64,000 nt of DNA. It comes from Aulosira sp. FACHB-615 (GTDB lineage Bacteria > Cyanobacteriota > Cyanobacteriia > Cyanobacteriales > Nostocaceae). Below the pieces are notes generated by a model that had not been told where the DNA came from, searched no databases, and worked only from the letters and a program-made list of their open reading frames with translations. The stretch lies in assembly GCF_014698045.1 (NCBI RefSeq), contig NZ_JACJSE010000002.1, forward strand, positions 496,001 through 560,000, written 5' to 3'. Every line of letters begins with the position of its first letter. Positions within the stretch are counted from its first letter, which is position 1. Shown here piece after piece: positions 1 to 8,889 of this stretch. The translations under genes were made by a program, and so were the position numbers.

Positions 1-2231
1 AACGGCACCCATACACCCCAGATTAATAAACCAAGACACAGTAAATAAAGTATGCCAGAGGTAAGACCCAAGGCTAATGCCAACAAGGGTAGCCGCCGCC
101 ACCGCCAAACTAGCAAGCCACCAACCACAGACCAGCCCCAAATCCAAAGTATTTCCCATCCAAAAGGCCACACTGTCAGCAATGGTCGCTGATTTAAGAC
201 GGCACTAATAATTTGGCTAATCATGTGTGCCTGAACAGTAACTCCGGGCATTTGTGCGTCTAATCTGCTGTTGAATGGTGTTGCCCAATAGTCAGGAAAA
301 TCACCTTTAGCTGTCACCCCAATCAAAATAATTCGGTCTTTGATGGCGTTAGAGTTCATCGGACTCGATAAAATTTGGGTGAGTGTGACGGTTTCAGCAA
401 TTTTCTTGGTAGCGCGATAGTTGAGTAAGGTTTGACCGCTATTGGCATCAATGCCTTGATAGCCGCTACTACGAGATGATAAACGGGGAAAAATGGTATT
501 ACCTAACTGTAAATTTCCTTGGGGGGTAAATTTTGGTTGAATTCCCAAGGGTAAAAGATAACGAAATGCCAATTGTGTGCTGAACGCATAGTCAGCAGAA
601 CACAGAGATGCTGTTTCTGGGGTAAAAAACATCAAATGGCGACGCACCACTCCATCAGGATCATGAAGAAAGTCGCTGAATCCTTGCCGATTTTTGGGAA
701 TTTCTGGTGGTGGTTCAATGCCTTTGGTCATGACAGTTGAATCACTACCTTTACACACACCAATTAAATTATCAGTTTTTTGCAACCTTTGAGCTAGTTC
801 TGGGAGTTCGGCGGGAAAATCACGATAAATATCTAAGCCGATCGCTCGCGGTTGGTATTCTTGTAATTTGATTAGTAAGGCATTAAGTGATTGATCAGAT
901 AAAGAAGTTCCCTTCAAAACCTGACCGCTACGGCGTTGGTTGACTAAATCAGCATCGTCAATGGTCACTATTAATAGTCGCGGATCTGACCCTTCATCGG
1001 GGCGCGATCGCATCATTTGATCGTAAGCTTGGAGTTCTGCACTTTGGAAAACTCCGAAAAACCGCAGCCCCAAAATTGCTAATGTCATAATGACACTAGA
1101 GGCTATGCCTAATTTCCAGTAGAGTTTGGGGTATTGAGATTTACTTTTGATTGGGGGTGTGATTTGTCGCCAACTTAGGGGGATTTGGGCAGGATTTTGA
1201 CAAATTACTGGTAGCCATGTGGCACAGGGAAATCTATCTTCTAAGCCTTGCAAACGTTCCCTGGCTTGGCGGACTGCTTGATATAAAGATTCGCCCCCGG
1301 CAAAACTTGTTAAAAAATATTTCAAAAATTCTTGGGCTACTTGGTCGGGGACAGGTTCGCGCATAATCACCATTTGGGGAATATGCAGATCAGCTAATTC
1401 TCGCGCTAGTCCCAAACCATCACAGGAGTTAAAAATTGCTAAATGTAAGCCGCGTTCAATGGCTTGTTTGAGGGCGTATCTTAACTCGTGAATAGTCAAA
1501 CTATCGGTTTTGTTTAAATAAATTCGCCCGGTGACATCATCTCCCTGACTAGAAGTGTGTCCCGCAAAGAATAAAATATCCCAATTTTGCCGCCAGAGAA
1601 AATCGTTTAATTCTTGACGCTGTGGTTCTACTAAAAAGGTGATATCGGCATTTTGACATTGTTGTAAAATGGCTAAATCTGCTTGGGTGTCAATGCCTTG
1701 ACTGTTGCCAACGATCGCTAAAATTTTAACTTTGTGGTTTTGTGTGCGGAGTTGGGGGATGCTGTCGTAGGTTGGTGAGGCGATCGCTATTTCTGCTTTG
1801 GGATAACGTTCTAGTAATTCCCACAGATGCCAAGGTAATCTCTGCAATTGACTATTATCTGTTTGTAAAATTACCCGCACCTCATCCGTAGGCATGAGTT
1901 TTTCTAGCCATTTCTCCCGCAGTGGGCGAAATTCTTCGGAACGCAACCAAGTATTAAAACGCGCCTGTAAAACATGGGCTAAATCTTGACAACTTTGGGT
2001 AATAGAAACATTTGTGACTTGGATTTTCTCAGCATCTAAGCGAAAGGTATTACCAATTTGACGATAACTTGATTGCCAACGGGTGTAGTATAGCGGCATT
2101 TCTGGGCATGGTGGTAGTCTACCAGTGATTTCTGTGGTTGGGCGATCGCTTTCTTCACCAATCTGAAGCGTCACAGCAAACCCTTGGTTAAAACTAACGT
2201 CTCCAAATTTCAAAACCACTAACTTAGCCAT
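1..2231 (-). CDS. CHAT domain / CHASE2 sensor protein (3' end outside window)
   Basis: I read an open frame without stops from an ATG at 2231 to the left edge (743 codons), so the C-terminus is missing. The N-terminal part ends in a CHAT (caspase-like peptidase) domain with the catalytic pair visible: His225 in FAGHTSS and Cys270 in FNSCDGLG. A hydrophobic segment at about residues 375-395 is followed by a CHASE2 extracellular sensor domain (LLIVTIDDADL, later RIILIGVTAKGDFPDYWATP), and further hydrophobic helices start near the window edge. CHASE2 domains are extracytoplasmic ligand sensors and CHAT domains are cysteine peptidases; the combination suggests a membrane sensor that switches a protease. 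The ligand and substrate are unknown. It lies 93 bp downstream of the DUF1822 gene on the same strand and is probably cotranscribed with it. Confidence 0.85.
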   Translation of the reverse strand, partial: MAKLVVLKFGDVSFNQGFAVTLQIGEESDRPTTEITGRLPPCPEMPLYYTRWQSSYRQIGNTFRLDAEKIQVTNVSITQSCQDLAHVLQARFNTWLRSEEFRPLREKWLEKLMPTDEVRVILQTDNSQLQRLPWHLWELLERYPKAEIAIASPTYDSIPQLRTQNHKVKILAIVGNSQGIDTQADLAILQQCQNADITFLVEPQRQELNDFLWRQNWDILFFAGHTSSQGDDVTGRIYLNKTDSLTIHELRYALKQAIERGLHLAIFNSCDGLGLARELADLHIPQMVIMREPVPDQVAQEFLKYFLTSFAGGESLYQAVRQARERLQGLEDRFPCATWLPVICQNPAQIPLSWRQITPPIKSKSQYPKLYWKLGIASSVIMTLAILGLRFFGVFQSAELQAYDQMMRSRPDEGSDPRLLIVTIDDADLVNQRRSGQVLKGTSLSDQSLNALLIKLQEYQPRAIGLDIYRDFPAELPELAQRLQKTDNLIGVCKGSDSTVMTKGIEPPPEIPKNRQGFSDFLHDPDGVVRRHLMFFTPETASLCSADYAFSTQLAFRYLLPLGIQPKFTPQGNLQLGNTIFPRLSSRSSGYQGIDANSGQTLLNYRATKKIAETVTLTQILSSPMNSNAIKDRIILIGVTAKGDFPDYWATPFNSRLDAQMPGVTVQAHMISQIISAVLNQRPLLTVWPFGWEILWIWGWSVVGGLLVWRWRRLPLLALALGLTSGILYLLCLGLLIWGVWVP

Positions 2232-2284
2232 GACCAATAAAAAATTTTAAATTTTATCGAAAATTGCCGAGTACTAATTTAAAT

Positions 2285-2318
2285 CTAGCCCCTAGCCTCT
2301 AGCCCCTAGCCCCTAGCT
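2285..2318. repeat. Heptanucleotide tandem repeat (TAGCCCC)n
   Basis: About four and a half units of TAGCCCC/TAGCCTC lie in the 93-bp spacer between the DUF1822 and CHAT-CHASE2 genes. Short heptanucleotide tandem repeats between genes are typical of heterocyst-forming cyanobacteria. Confidence 0.8.
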
Positions 2319-2324
2319 TGTTTT

Positions 2325-3290
2325 TCAAATCATAAATTGTTCTCTCACACTCATATCATTTAACGAAATTTCGACGCTAAATTGTTCTTGAATGTCTCCC
2401 CGAAATTGCAATTGAATGTAATTATCTGCGCTGCGGGCTTGGGCTTCTAAAAATACTGCGCCTGACTCATCTAATACTGTGAGTTTTACACCTTCTGGTA
2501 AATAAACTTGATTAGTTGTGGGGTGCAGTTGCAAACGAATACTGGTTTTATTTTCTTCTGGGCTAATTTCGACAATCAACATTAAGGGTTGATGAGCAAT
2601 TTGAATACCCAAATCAATGAGTTTTGCTCTTTTAGTAGTTTGTGACTGTTGGTTAGCCGATGATTCTTCCGTGGTTACACTACCACGAAAAGCATAATTA
2701 GGTCTAGAATCTAACAATTCTCTTAAAGCTTCCACTGTTTGCCAGCCTGCATCCACTTGACCGATAAACCATTGGCTTAAATTTACTAAAGCTTTAGCTG
2801 GAGAAGCTTGTAATTGGGCGATGCGGTCAATTAATGCTTCTAGAGGTTGTAGTTGATGCAATGGTAAAAATTCATCATGCACACTCCGCATAAACCCTAA
2901 TATATGGGCTTCATGGAGTGATTCATCTACTTGCACCACTACATAACCTACTCTGTCCTCCCAAGTTTCAGGCGGAATGAAACAAGTTTGTTCATTTAAT
3001 TTGACTGGGCGACATTCTAAACGACCAACTGAGGGAATTTCTAAGTCAGCGACGTTACTAAATAATTGCATGATTGGGTTCCAACTATCGCCAACGTTGA
3101 GGTTGGTGGGAATTTCCATTAATTGCAAATACTCATTCACCACCCAGACGGCCAATGTATTTAATCGTACTTGTTCCGCTTTGGTCGAGTTTGGTTGTTG
3201 ATGGGCAAATCTTTCAGCCATCTTACAAGCGGCTTGAGTGATAGGCAACGTGATGCCTAAATCATCTACTCTCTGGGTGGTGCGAGTCAT
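2325..3290 (-). CDS. DUF1822 family protein
   Basis: The protein resembles the cyanobacterial DUF1822 family: soluble, no signal peptide or membrane segment, with a central part containing WEDRVGYVVVQVDESL and a beta-rich C-terminal half (residues about 220-320) ending SLNDMSVREQFMI. The open frame extends to a TTG at 3344, but I prefer the ATG at 3290, which gives MTRTTQRVDDLGITLPIT, because the upstream 18 residues look non-conserved and begin with a weak codon. DUF1822 genes are often found beside CHASE2/CHAT genes in cyanobacteria, as here, which suggests a shared signalling or regulated-proteolysis role. The biochemical function is unknown. Confidence 0.75.
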   Translation of the reverse strand: MTRTTQRVDDLGITLPITQAACKMAERFAHQQPNSTKAEQVRLNTLAVWVVNEYLQLMEIPTNLNVGDSWNPIMQLFSNVADLEIPSVGRLECRPVKLNEQTCFIPPETWEDRVGYVVVQVDESLHEAHILGFMRSVHDEFLPLHQLQPLEALIDRIAQLQASPAKALVNLSQWFIGQVDAGWQTVEALRELLDSRPNYAFRGSVTTEESSANQQSQTTKRAKLIDLGIQIAHQPLMLIVEISPEENKTSIRLQLHPTTNQVYLPEGVKLTVLDESGAVFLEAQARSADNYIQLQFRGDIQEQFSVEISLNDMSVREQFMI

Positions 3291-3444
3291 AATGTTATAC
3301 CTAGTGTTCAGGACTGTGTTGTAGTATCTATCGCCCAGGCTCAATAAATTTATGCCACAAAATCAAGAAATAAAAGAAATATCCTGATATTTTTGTGTAT
3401 TCATAAATTTGTGCTATTGCAAGGCAAAGATATATAAAGTTTGT

Positions 3445-4758
3445 ATGAAGCGGTTGCTGTTAATTACAGAAAGATTTTCCCCGGATGTGGGGGGTTTGGC
3501 TAGGAGTGCGACAAGGCTAGTAGGGACGCTGTGTCAGTTGGGTATAGCAGTTGATGTTGTTACCTGGAGTCGTTATCTACAACCGGGGGAAGTTCTACCA
3601 CCGGAAAGTATAGATGGCAAATCCCGTGTTTATCGTATTGGGCTATACCGTAATTGGGATATGACTATGCCCCATACTTTAAATGTGCTGGAATGGTTGC
3701 ATTCTTGTTGGCATTATGATGCAGTGTGGGGGCATTATGTATTTCCAAGCGGTTTTTTAGCAACTTGGTTTGGGGGAATGCAAGGAATACCCAGCACTGT
3801 TAGCGCCCGTGGTAATGATATTGATAAAGAAATGTTTCCCCCTGGTGATTTTGCCCGTTTGCAATGGACGTTGCAACAAACTCAAGTCATTACGGCTGTG
3901 AGTGCTGATATGTCGCGCAAAATTCAGCTATTGAGTGGGAGAAATGATGTGTTGGTGTTGAAAAATGCCGTAGATACAGAAATTTTTGCGCCTCAGTCGA
4001 TAATCTGCGGTGTACAAACCAGTCAAATTACCCCCCTTAATCCCCCCTTGGAAAGGGGGGAAATAAGCAATCTTAGTTCCCTCCCCTTTCCAAGGGGAGG
4101 GTTAGGGTGGGGTAACAAGAGTGATACGATAACTGGCGTGTATACCGTAGAGTCGGCAGTAGGGAAAATTAATAGGGAATCTTTAGGAATTGCGCCAGAA
4201 GAAGTAGTATTAGGGTTTTGTGGAGAATTGCGGGAGAAGAAAGGACAGCAATTTTTATTAAATGCTTTAACAACGGTACGAAATCAGCGCCCAGCTTGTT
4301 TATTGATTATCGGTGAAGTAAGGGCTTCTCAGGAATCTGTGCTGCAAGTTTATGCAACTCAACACCAAGAACATGCACAAAGAATTATTGTGACGGGACA
4401 TTTACCTGATATTCAAGCTGTGGCAGCGCATTTACAATTGTGTGATGTGTATCTCCAGCCTTCACTGTGGGAAGGAATGCCAAATGCACTTTTAGAAGCA
4501 ATGGCTTGTGGTTGTTGCTGTATTGCTAGTGATGCGGGGGGTATCACTGAAGTAATTACACATGGTGAAGATGGTTTTATTTTGCCGCGATCGCAACTGC
4601 ATAAATTAGGTGAAGCTGTTTTAGAATGTTTGACAATGCCCAGCACCATCAAATCTCAAATTACTCAAGCTGCACGCGATCGCATCCTCAAAGAATATTC
4701 TATCCCTCAAGAACAACAGCGACTGCAAATTGTTCTCGACCGTCTTTTAAAAAACTAA
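3445..4758 (+). CDS. GT4-family glycosyltransferase carrying an in-frame repeat insertion
   Basis: This is a GT-B fold, family 4 glycosyltransferase. The N-terminal acceptor domain starts KRLLLITERFSPDVGGLARS. The C-terminal donor domain has GFCGELREKKG and the family signature PSLWEGMPNALLEAMACG followed by SDAGGITEVI, where the E-x(7)-E pair binds the nucleotide sugar. Between the two domains (about residues 194-224) lies a peptide PLNPPLERGE...PFPRGGLGWG that is encoded by a palindromic dispersed repeat (4028-4115) inserted without breaking the frame. I chose the ATG at 3445 over a TTG at 3409 because it starts directly at the Rossmann strand. It probably transfers a sugar in exopolysaccharide or envelope glycan synthesis; donor and acceptor cannot be told from sequence. 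It is convergent with the next glycosyltransferase. Confidence 0.85.
   Translation: MKRLLLITERFSPDVGGLARSATRLVGTLCQLGIAVDVVTWSRYLQPGEVLPPESIDGKSRVYRIGLYRNWDMTMPHTLNVLEWLHSCWHYDAVWGHYVFPSGFLATWFGGMQGIPSTVSARGNDIDKEMFPPGDFARLQWTLQQTQVITAVSADMSRKIQLLSGRNDVLVLKNAVDTEIFAPQSIICGVQTSQITPLNPPLERGEISNLSSLPFPRGGLGWGNKSDTITGVYTVESAVGKINRESLGIAPEEVVLGFCGELREKKGQQFLLNALTTVRNQRPACLLIIGEVRASQESVLQVYATQHQEHAQRIIVTGHLPDIQAVAAHLQLCDVYLQPSLWEGMPNALLEAMACGCCCIASDAGGITEVITHGEDGFILPRSQLHKLGEAVLECLTMPSTIKSQITQAARDRILKEYSIPQEQQRLQIVLDRLLKN
4028..4115. repeat. Palindromic dispersed repeat inside a coding region
   Basis: An 88-bp block with outer inverted ends (TTACCCCCCTTAA against TTAGGGTGGGGTAA) contains two hairpins: CCCCCCTT-GGA-AAGGGGGG at 4042-4060 and CTCCCCTT-TCC-AAGGGGAG at 4081-4099. 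It sits in frame in the glycosyltransferase gene. A related block lies at 27812-27881 between genes. The composition (C/G homopolymer runs) is unlike the flanking coding DNA. Confidence 0.85.
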
Positions 4759-4770
4759 GGGTGAAATCAA

Positions 4771-4791
4771 GTCAAAAGTCAAAAGTCAAAA
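4771..4791. repeat. Heptanucleotide tandem repeat (GTCAAAA)3
   Basis: Three perfect GTCAAAA units lie in the 38-bp gap between the two convergent glycosyltransferase genes, reducing that gap to almost only repeat DNA. Confidence 0.8.
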
Positions 4792-4796
4792 TCAAA

Positions 4797-6026
4797 TCAG
4801 CAAACTACCCTATCCCCCTTGTCTCCCTTGTCTCCCTTCTCCCCTTCCTCAACCCCCAACTCGGTATAAGCTGCAATTAAAGCCTCACCTGCCAGTTGCC
4901 AAGTATAGTGCTGTTCTATTCGCCCTCTAGCATTAGCAGCGAGATAAGTTGCTAATTCTGGTTCATTTTGTAAGCGCAAGACAGCATCTTTGATAGCTTT
5001 GGCGGAACTGGGTTTAACTAACAAAAAATGTACGCCATCTTCTCCAAGTTCTCGCACTACTGGTAAATCACTAGCAATTACAGGTGTACCTGTCGCCATT
5101 CCTTCTAAAATCTTCAGTGGACAGCAGCCTTGAATTAAGTTGCGATCATTTGGTGTTAAAGGTGCCAAAATCACATCAGCATGATGAATATATTGAACTA
5201 ATTCTTGCTGTGATATTGGTTCTAGTATTTTAACCTGTTCAGCAACTTCTAATTTCACAGCCAGTTGTTTTAAAGTTTTAATTTGGTCATATCTGGCTTG
5301 TCCAATTACTGTTAAATCAGCAGGAATCTCGCGGTTGATTAAAGCTAAAGCTTCAATTGCTAAATTTACACCTTGCCACGGTGACAAAGTACCAAAATAT
5401 ATGAGATTGATAGATTGATTGTTTAAATTTTGGTTTTTTCCAGAGTAGGTAAATACATCCAAATCTACCCCATTAGGAATTACTCGAATTTTATTATCTG
5501 ATATACCCCGACTTTGTAAATATTCTGAGGTAATACTACTGGGTGTGATAATTAAATCTGCTACTGCTAGACAAATTTGCTCTTGAGTATATAACTTATG
5601 TAAAAGCTCTTGATCATCCACAACGTTTGGGTAGCGATATTTTAGCTCTATGGAAGGTAGTCCATTCACTTCAAAAATTAATTTTTGACAATATTTCTGT
5701 TTATTTTGTGCAATTACAAAGCCTTCATAAATTGAACGAATATGTATAACTTGAAATTGCTTTTCTTGCAACCATAACCTTAATAAATGACGAAAATTCA
5801 AAATTCGCTGAATCAAATTATCGCCGCAAGCAGCTAAAGCTGTGTGTGTAACTTGTGGATAAATCTCTTGACTATCTATACATTCTCTGGTTGGTGAAAC
5901 TGTTACTAACTGGATGCCATCAAAAGCAGTTCCTAAAGCTTGAGCAAATGCTGTAATATGAATTGCTGCTCCTTTTGGTGCGGGTACAGTATCAAATGAA
6001 ATATAAGCTATTTTTGATTGCTTCAT
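4797..6026 (-). CDS. GT4-family glycosyltransferase
   Basis: A 409-residue GT-B glycosyltransferase of family 4. The N-terminus has the glycine-rich acceptor loop (FDTVPAPKGAAIHI), the linker reads VIPNGVDLDVF, and the donor domain contains LIYFGTLSPWQGVNLAIEAL, DVILAPLT and the E-x(7)-E region ILEGMATGTPVIASDLPVVREL. ATG start at 6026. The last residues, EEGEKGDKGDKGDRVVC, are low-complexity and are encoded by a TTGTCTCCC-type tandem repeat (about 4810-4850), so the native stop was probably lost and the reading frame extended through repeat DNA. It is convergent with another GT4 gene and likely acts in the same surface glycan pathway; the sugar specificity is unknown. Confidence 0.85.
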   Translation of the reverse strand: MKQSKIAYISFDTVPAPKGAAIHITAFAQALGTAFDGIQLVTVSPTRECIDSQEIYPQVTHTALAACGDNLIQRILNFRHLLRLWLQEKQFQVIHIRSIYEGFVIAQNKQKYCQKLIFEVNGLPSIELKYRYPNVVDDQELLHKLYTQEQICLAVADLIITPSSITSEYLQSRGISDNKIRVIPNGVDLDVFTYSGKNQNLNNQSINLIYFGTLSPWQGVNLAIEALALINREIPADLTVIGQARYDQIKTLKQLAVKLEVAEQVKILEPISQQELVQYIHHADVILAPLTPNDRNLIQGCCPLKILEGMATGTPVIASDLPVVRELGEDGVHFLLVKPSSAKAIKDAVLRLQNEPELATYLAANARGRIEQHYTWQLAGEALIAAYTELGVEEGEKGDKGDKGDRVVC

Positions 6027-6428
6027 AAATATATAGATGGCAGGTAGGCATTTTTAGCTAAACTTTCAATTAACCTATAGTAATCCTCAATCATTTGTGA
6101 AATTCTCTTTCTTTTCCTCTTTCTCTTTCTTTGTGTCCTACCCTTCGGGAAGCCGCTATCGCGTCTATGCGCCCTTTGCGGTTCGTTAAAAAGAATACTT
6201 TTTCACAACTCAAATAGGATTGCTATAGAATATAGTCGTGAATACCAACCTTACACATACTGCAAATATCAGATACAATTGCTGTATTTTGATAATTGAG
6301 TATAATCAAGGTAAAAGCAAAGTATAATTTATTAAAAAATATTTCAAAATATTGAAATAGATTGAAAAATTACTTTTTTTAACAAAAATCAAATAAATTC
6401 TATTAAAGCTGATTTAGTTGTAAATAAT
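6027..6428. other. Intergenic region with small dispersed repeat
   Basis: 402 bp without a supported gene, upstream of both the minus-strand glycosyltransferase and the plus-strand membrane protein. It holds a pyrimidine-rich tract (about 6110-6135) and a GC-rich dispersed-repeat fragment at about 6139-6182 (CCTTCGGGAAGCCGCTATCG, then GCGTCTATGCGCCC) whose motif recurs at 40735-40830. The remainder (6290-6428) is strongly AT-rich and presumably holds the promoter of the following gene. Confidence 0.6.
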
Positions 6429-7331
6429 ATGCCTATTGATGTAAAACAATTCCGGCAAAACTTGACTTATACAGCGCAAGCATCAATTAAGCAAGTAATA
6501 GCTGATTTGCAAGAGATAGCAGAGATTGATCACCTTGCCGAACTGAAACAAAAAGAATATGGCAAAAAGGCATTAAATTACTTTTGGGGAATATTAATTG
6601 CTGTTATTTTGATAATTGTTGGCTCTATTATTATACCTGATGCTCAATTATTAGGTGTGCTGATCCTCTTATTAACTTTAGCAATTTTTGGGCTGGCGAT
6701 CGCTTTTATTTTGGCATTAGTCAAGCGGTCAAAGTTCGGTAGAATCAACGTGATTAATTATCGTTACCAATCTACACAAAAAATCTTACAAATGTTAGCG
6801 AGAGATATGGATACAAATGCAACTATTGATTTGCATCTATCTTTTAATAGAACTGAAAAAAACGAGCATAAAATCAGTACCACACCCCACCCTAGTAAAA
6901 CTGATTGGAAAATAGATAATTATCAACATGAATGGATGAAAATTCAAGGACAGTTTTTAGACAAGACTCGCTTTGAATTATCTGCAACTTCTTTATCTAA
7001 AAAGCAATACGGCTGGAAACGTGGTAGCAGTGGTAAAAATAAATATAAATCAAAAATTAAATCTGGAGGATTAGATATTCACTTAAATATGGTCTATCCT
7101 CAGCGTCGCTATGGTGCAATCAAAGTTTTAAAAGACGAAATTGATGGAGCATTAAAATTACCAAAATTATCTAATCTGCGAAACTTAAGATTAACCGATA
7201 AATCTATGCAGCTTGCAGTTAGAATAGCCCCTAATGTCGCTGACAATCAAGAGGAAATATATCAAACAGTTACAGCGATGTTTTTAAGCCTTTATCAAGT
7301 GCTGAATCTAGCAAAAGCTTTGTCTAAATAA
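6429..7331 (+). CDS. Hypothetical protein with two membrane helices
   Basis: A 300-residue protein I do not recognise. Residues about 1-45 are helical and charged; residues about 48-100 form two hydrophobic helices (YFWGILIAVILIIVGSIII and LGVLILLLTLAIFGLAIAFI), followed by a cytosolic-looking basic domain. The region 155-215 is rich in Lys and Gly (KRGSSGKNKYKSKIKSGG) and may bind a membrane surface or nucleic acid. ATG start at 6429 after an AT-rich leader. It is followed after 274 bp by the Uma2-lipoprotein-FHA-glycosyltransferase cassette on the same strand, but the gap and repeat DNA suggest a separate transcript. Confidence 0.65.
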   Translation: MPIDVKQFRQNLTYTAQASIKQVIADLQEIAEIDHLAELKQKEYGKKALNYFWGILIAVILIIVGSIIIPDAQLLGVLILLLTLAIFGLAIAFILALVKRSKFGRINVINYRYQSTQKILQMLARDMDTNATIDLHLSFNRTEKNEHKISTTPHPSKTDWKIDNYQHEWMKIQGQFLDKTRFELSATSLSKKQYGWKRGSSGKNKYKSKIKSGGLDIHLNMVYPQRRYGAIKVLKDEIDGALKLPKLSNLRNLRLTDKSMQLAVRIAPNVADNQEEIYQTVTAMFLSLYQVLNLAKALSK

Positions 7332-7469
7332 ATACAGCATTTTTCAGTTGAGTACAGTACAAGTTTATATGGACTAGAGACTAGATGAATGTACTTTATT
7401 GGAATGAAAAACGCAATAATACAAACTGTTAGCAGTAGTATCTATAGCAATCCTAAAATAATTTATAAA

Positions 7470-7520
7470 CCTCTTTCTCCCTTGTCTACCCTGTCATCCT
7501 TGTCTCCCTTATCTCTGTTG
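7470..7520. repeat. Degenerate CTCCCTTGT tandem repeat
   Basis: Imperfect units of CTCCCTTGT/CTACCCTGT/ATCCTTGT between two genes. It is the same repeat type that encodes the KGDKGD tail of the glycosyltransferase ending at 4797. Confidence 0.6.
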
Positions 7521-7605
7521 TTCACATATCAAATAGAAATACTAGAGTGATCAAGATACTACAATAGACTGATAATGATTAAACAAACTTAAAAGCAGGT
7601 GAAAT

Positions 7606-8199
7606 ATGCAGTTAGAAATCAAACCACACCATTACACACCTGAAGAATATTTAGAACTGGAAGAGAACGCAGAATTTAGGAATGAATATCGTGATGGAGA
7701 AATTATTCCCATGACTGGTGGTACTACTAATCATAATAAAATATCAGGCAATCTCTATGCTTACTTAAAGTTTGTTTTGAAGGCTCAAGATTATGAAATA
7801 TATATCAGTGATGTCCGCTTATGGATTCCTCGATATCGCCAGTATACTTATCCAGATGTGATGGTAATTGCTGGAGAACCTGTGTATACAGGAACAAATA
7901 CGACTACTGTGATGAACCCTTGTTTAATTACCGAAGTTTTATCAAAATCAACTAAAAACTATGACCAAGGTGATAAATTTACTTATTATCGCTCAATTCC
8001 TGAGTTTAAGGAATATATTTTAATTGACCAGTATAACTATCATGTTATGAAGTATGTTAAAACTGCTGAAGGTCAATGGTTATTTACTGAGACTGAAACT
8101 CAATCAGCAACTTTATCGATTCAAACACTTAATGTTGAAATTACATTGAGTGATATTTATGAACGAGTTAATTTTACGGACAACAATGAAGAAAGCTAA
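7606..8199 (+). CDS. Uma2 family (DUF820) PD-(D/E)XK endonuclease-like protein
   Basis: A 197-residue Uma2/DUF820 protein. The N-terminus (YTPEEYLELEENAEFRNEY) and the early Gly-rich strand (GEIIPMTGGTTNHN) are typical of the family. The restriction-nuclease-like core is visible as YPDVMVIAG (Asp), ITEVLSKST (Glu) and the downstream YDQGDKFTYYR with the conserved Lys, so the presumed active site is intact. An AGGTGA ribosome binding site precedes the ATG. It starts a same-strand group in which the lipoprotein gene follows after 9 bp. Uma2 proteins are extremely numerous in filamentous cyanobacteria and their cellular role is not established; this window has four. Confidence 0.88.
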   Translation: MQLEIKPHHYTPEEYLELEENAEFRNEYRDGEIIPMTGGTTNHNKISGNLYAYLKFVLKAQDYEIYISDVRLWIPRYRQYTYPDVMVIAGEPVYTGTNTTTVMNPCLITEVLSKSTKNYDQGDKFTYYRSIPEFKEYILIDQYNYHVMKYVKTAEGQWLFTETETQSATLSIQTLNVEITLSDIYERVNFTDNNEES

Positions 8200-8208
8200 A
8201 CTAAATCT

Positions 8209-8886
8209 ATGAAGAATAGAGTTTTAAAAATTGCAACTTTAGTTTTTTTGATTACCGCTATTTTCGGCTGTAGCAATGCAAGTAACAAGACTGTAGAACA
8301 GCCAAATCAAGTAAATAGTCCTCCTGTGGCTGAAAATACAACTAATGTAGCCACGCGGACTGATAAAATTAAAATTAAAACCGAAACTGGGACAGATTTA
8401 TTTGAACTTAAGCCGCAAGCAGATGGCGCTAAATTAGTTGATGGAAAAGAGCAAGAAATAGCTAGAATTAAATCAGAAAAATCTGGTAAATTAAAATTTA
8501 AAAATCCTGCGGATAAAACTTTGGGTTATGTAGTTACGGAAAAAGGGTCTTGGAAGTTAGAAAATTCTAGTCAAAACCAAGATTTATATAGTTTGAAAAA
8601 ACAGAGTAATGGTGATTATGGTTTAGAAGATGGAGGGGAAAAATTAGTTTATCAGATTAAATCAAATGATAAAGGTATCGAAATTTTAAAACCTAATAAA
8701 CAGCTAGTTTATCAAATTAGAATTAAAGAAGGTAAGACGGCTTTAAGAAATCCATCAGGTAAAACCGTGTTTTATACCAAATCAAGCATTTCACCAATTG
8801 CATTTGCTTGTTTTGGGTTCGATGTTCTCAACCGCGAACAGCAAGCAGCTTTAGCTTATGCAGTCAATTTAACAGGAGGACAATAG
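8209..8886 (+). CDS. Hypothetical lipoprotein with internal beta repeats
   Basis: A 225-residue protein with a short basic n-region, a hydrophobic stretch (IATLVFLITAIF) and Cys21 in IFGCSN, compatible with a lipobox and lipid anchoring. The mature part consists of repeated short units built on IKSEKSGKLKF, LVYQIKSNDKG and LVYQIRIKEGK, suggesting a small beta repeat (four or five copies of about 25-30 residues). It lies 9 bp after the Uma2 gene and 3 bp before the FHA gene, so it is almost certainly cotranscribed with them. I do not recognise the family. The segment RNPSGKTVFYTKSSISPIAFACFGFDVLNREQ near the C-terminus is its least repetitive and hydrophobic part. Confidence 0.7.
   Translation: MKNRVLKIATLVFLITAIFGCSNASNKTVEQPNQVNSPPVAENTTNVATRTDKIKIKTETGTDLFELKPQADGAKLVDGKEQEIARIKSEKSGKLKFKNPADKTLGYVVTEKGSWKLENSSQNQDLYSLKKQSNGDYGLEDGGEKLVYQIKSNDKGIEILKPNKQLVYQIRIKEGKTALRNPSGKTVFYTKSSISPIAFACFGFDVLNREQQAALAYAVNLTGGQ
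8875..8880 (+). promoter_or_regulatory. Strong ribosome binding site deciding a TTG start
   Basis: AGGAGG lies inside the last codons of the lipoprotein gene, nine bases before the TTG at 8890. It is the best Shine-Dalgarno match near any start in this part of the window and supports the non-ATG start of the FHA gene. Confidence 0.8.
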
Positions 8887-8889
8887 ACT

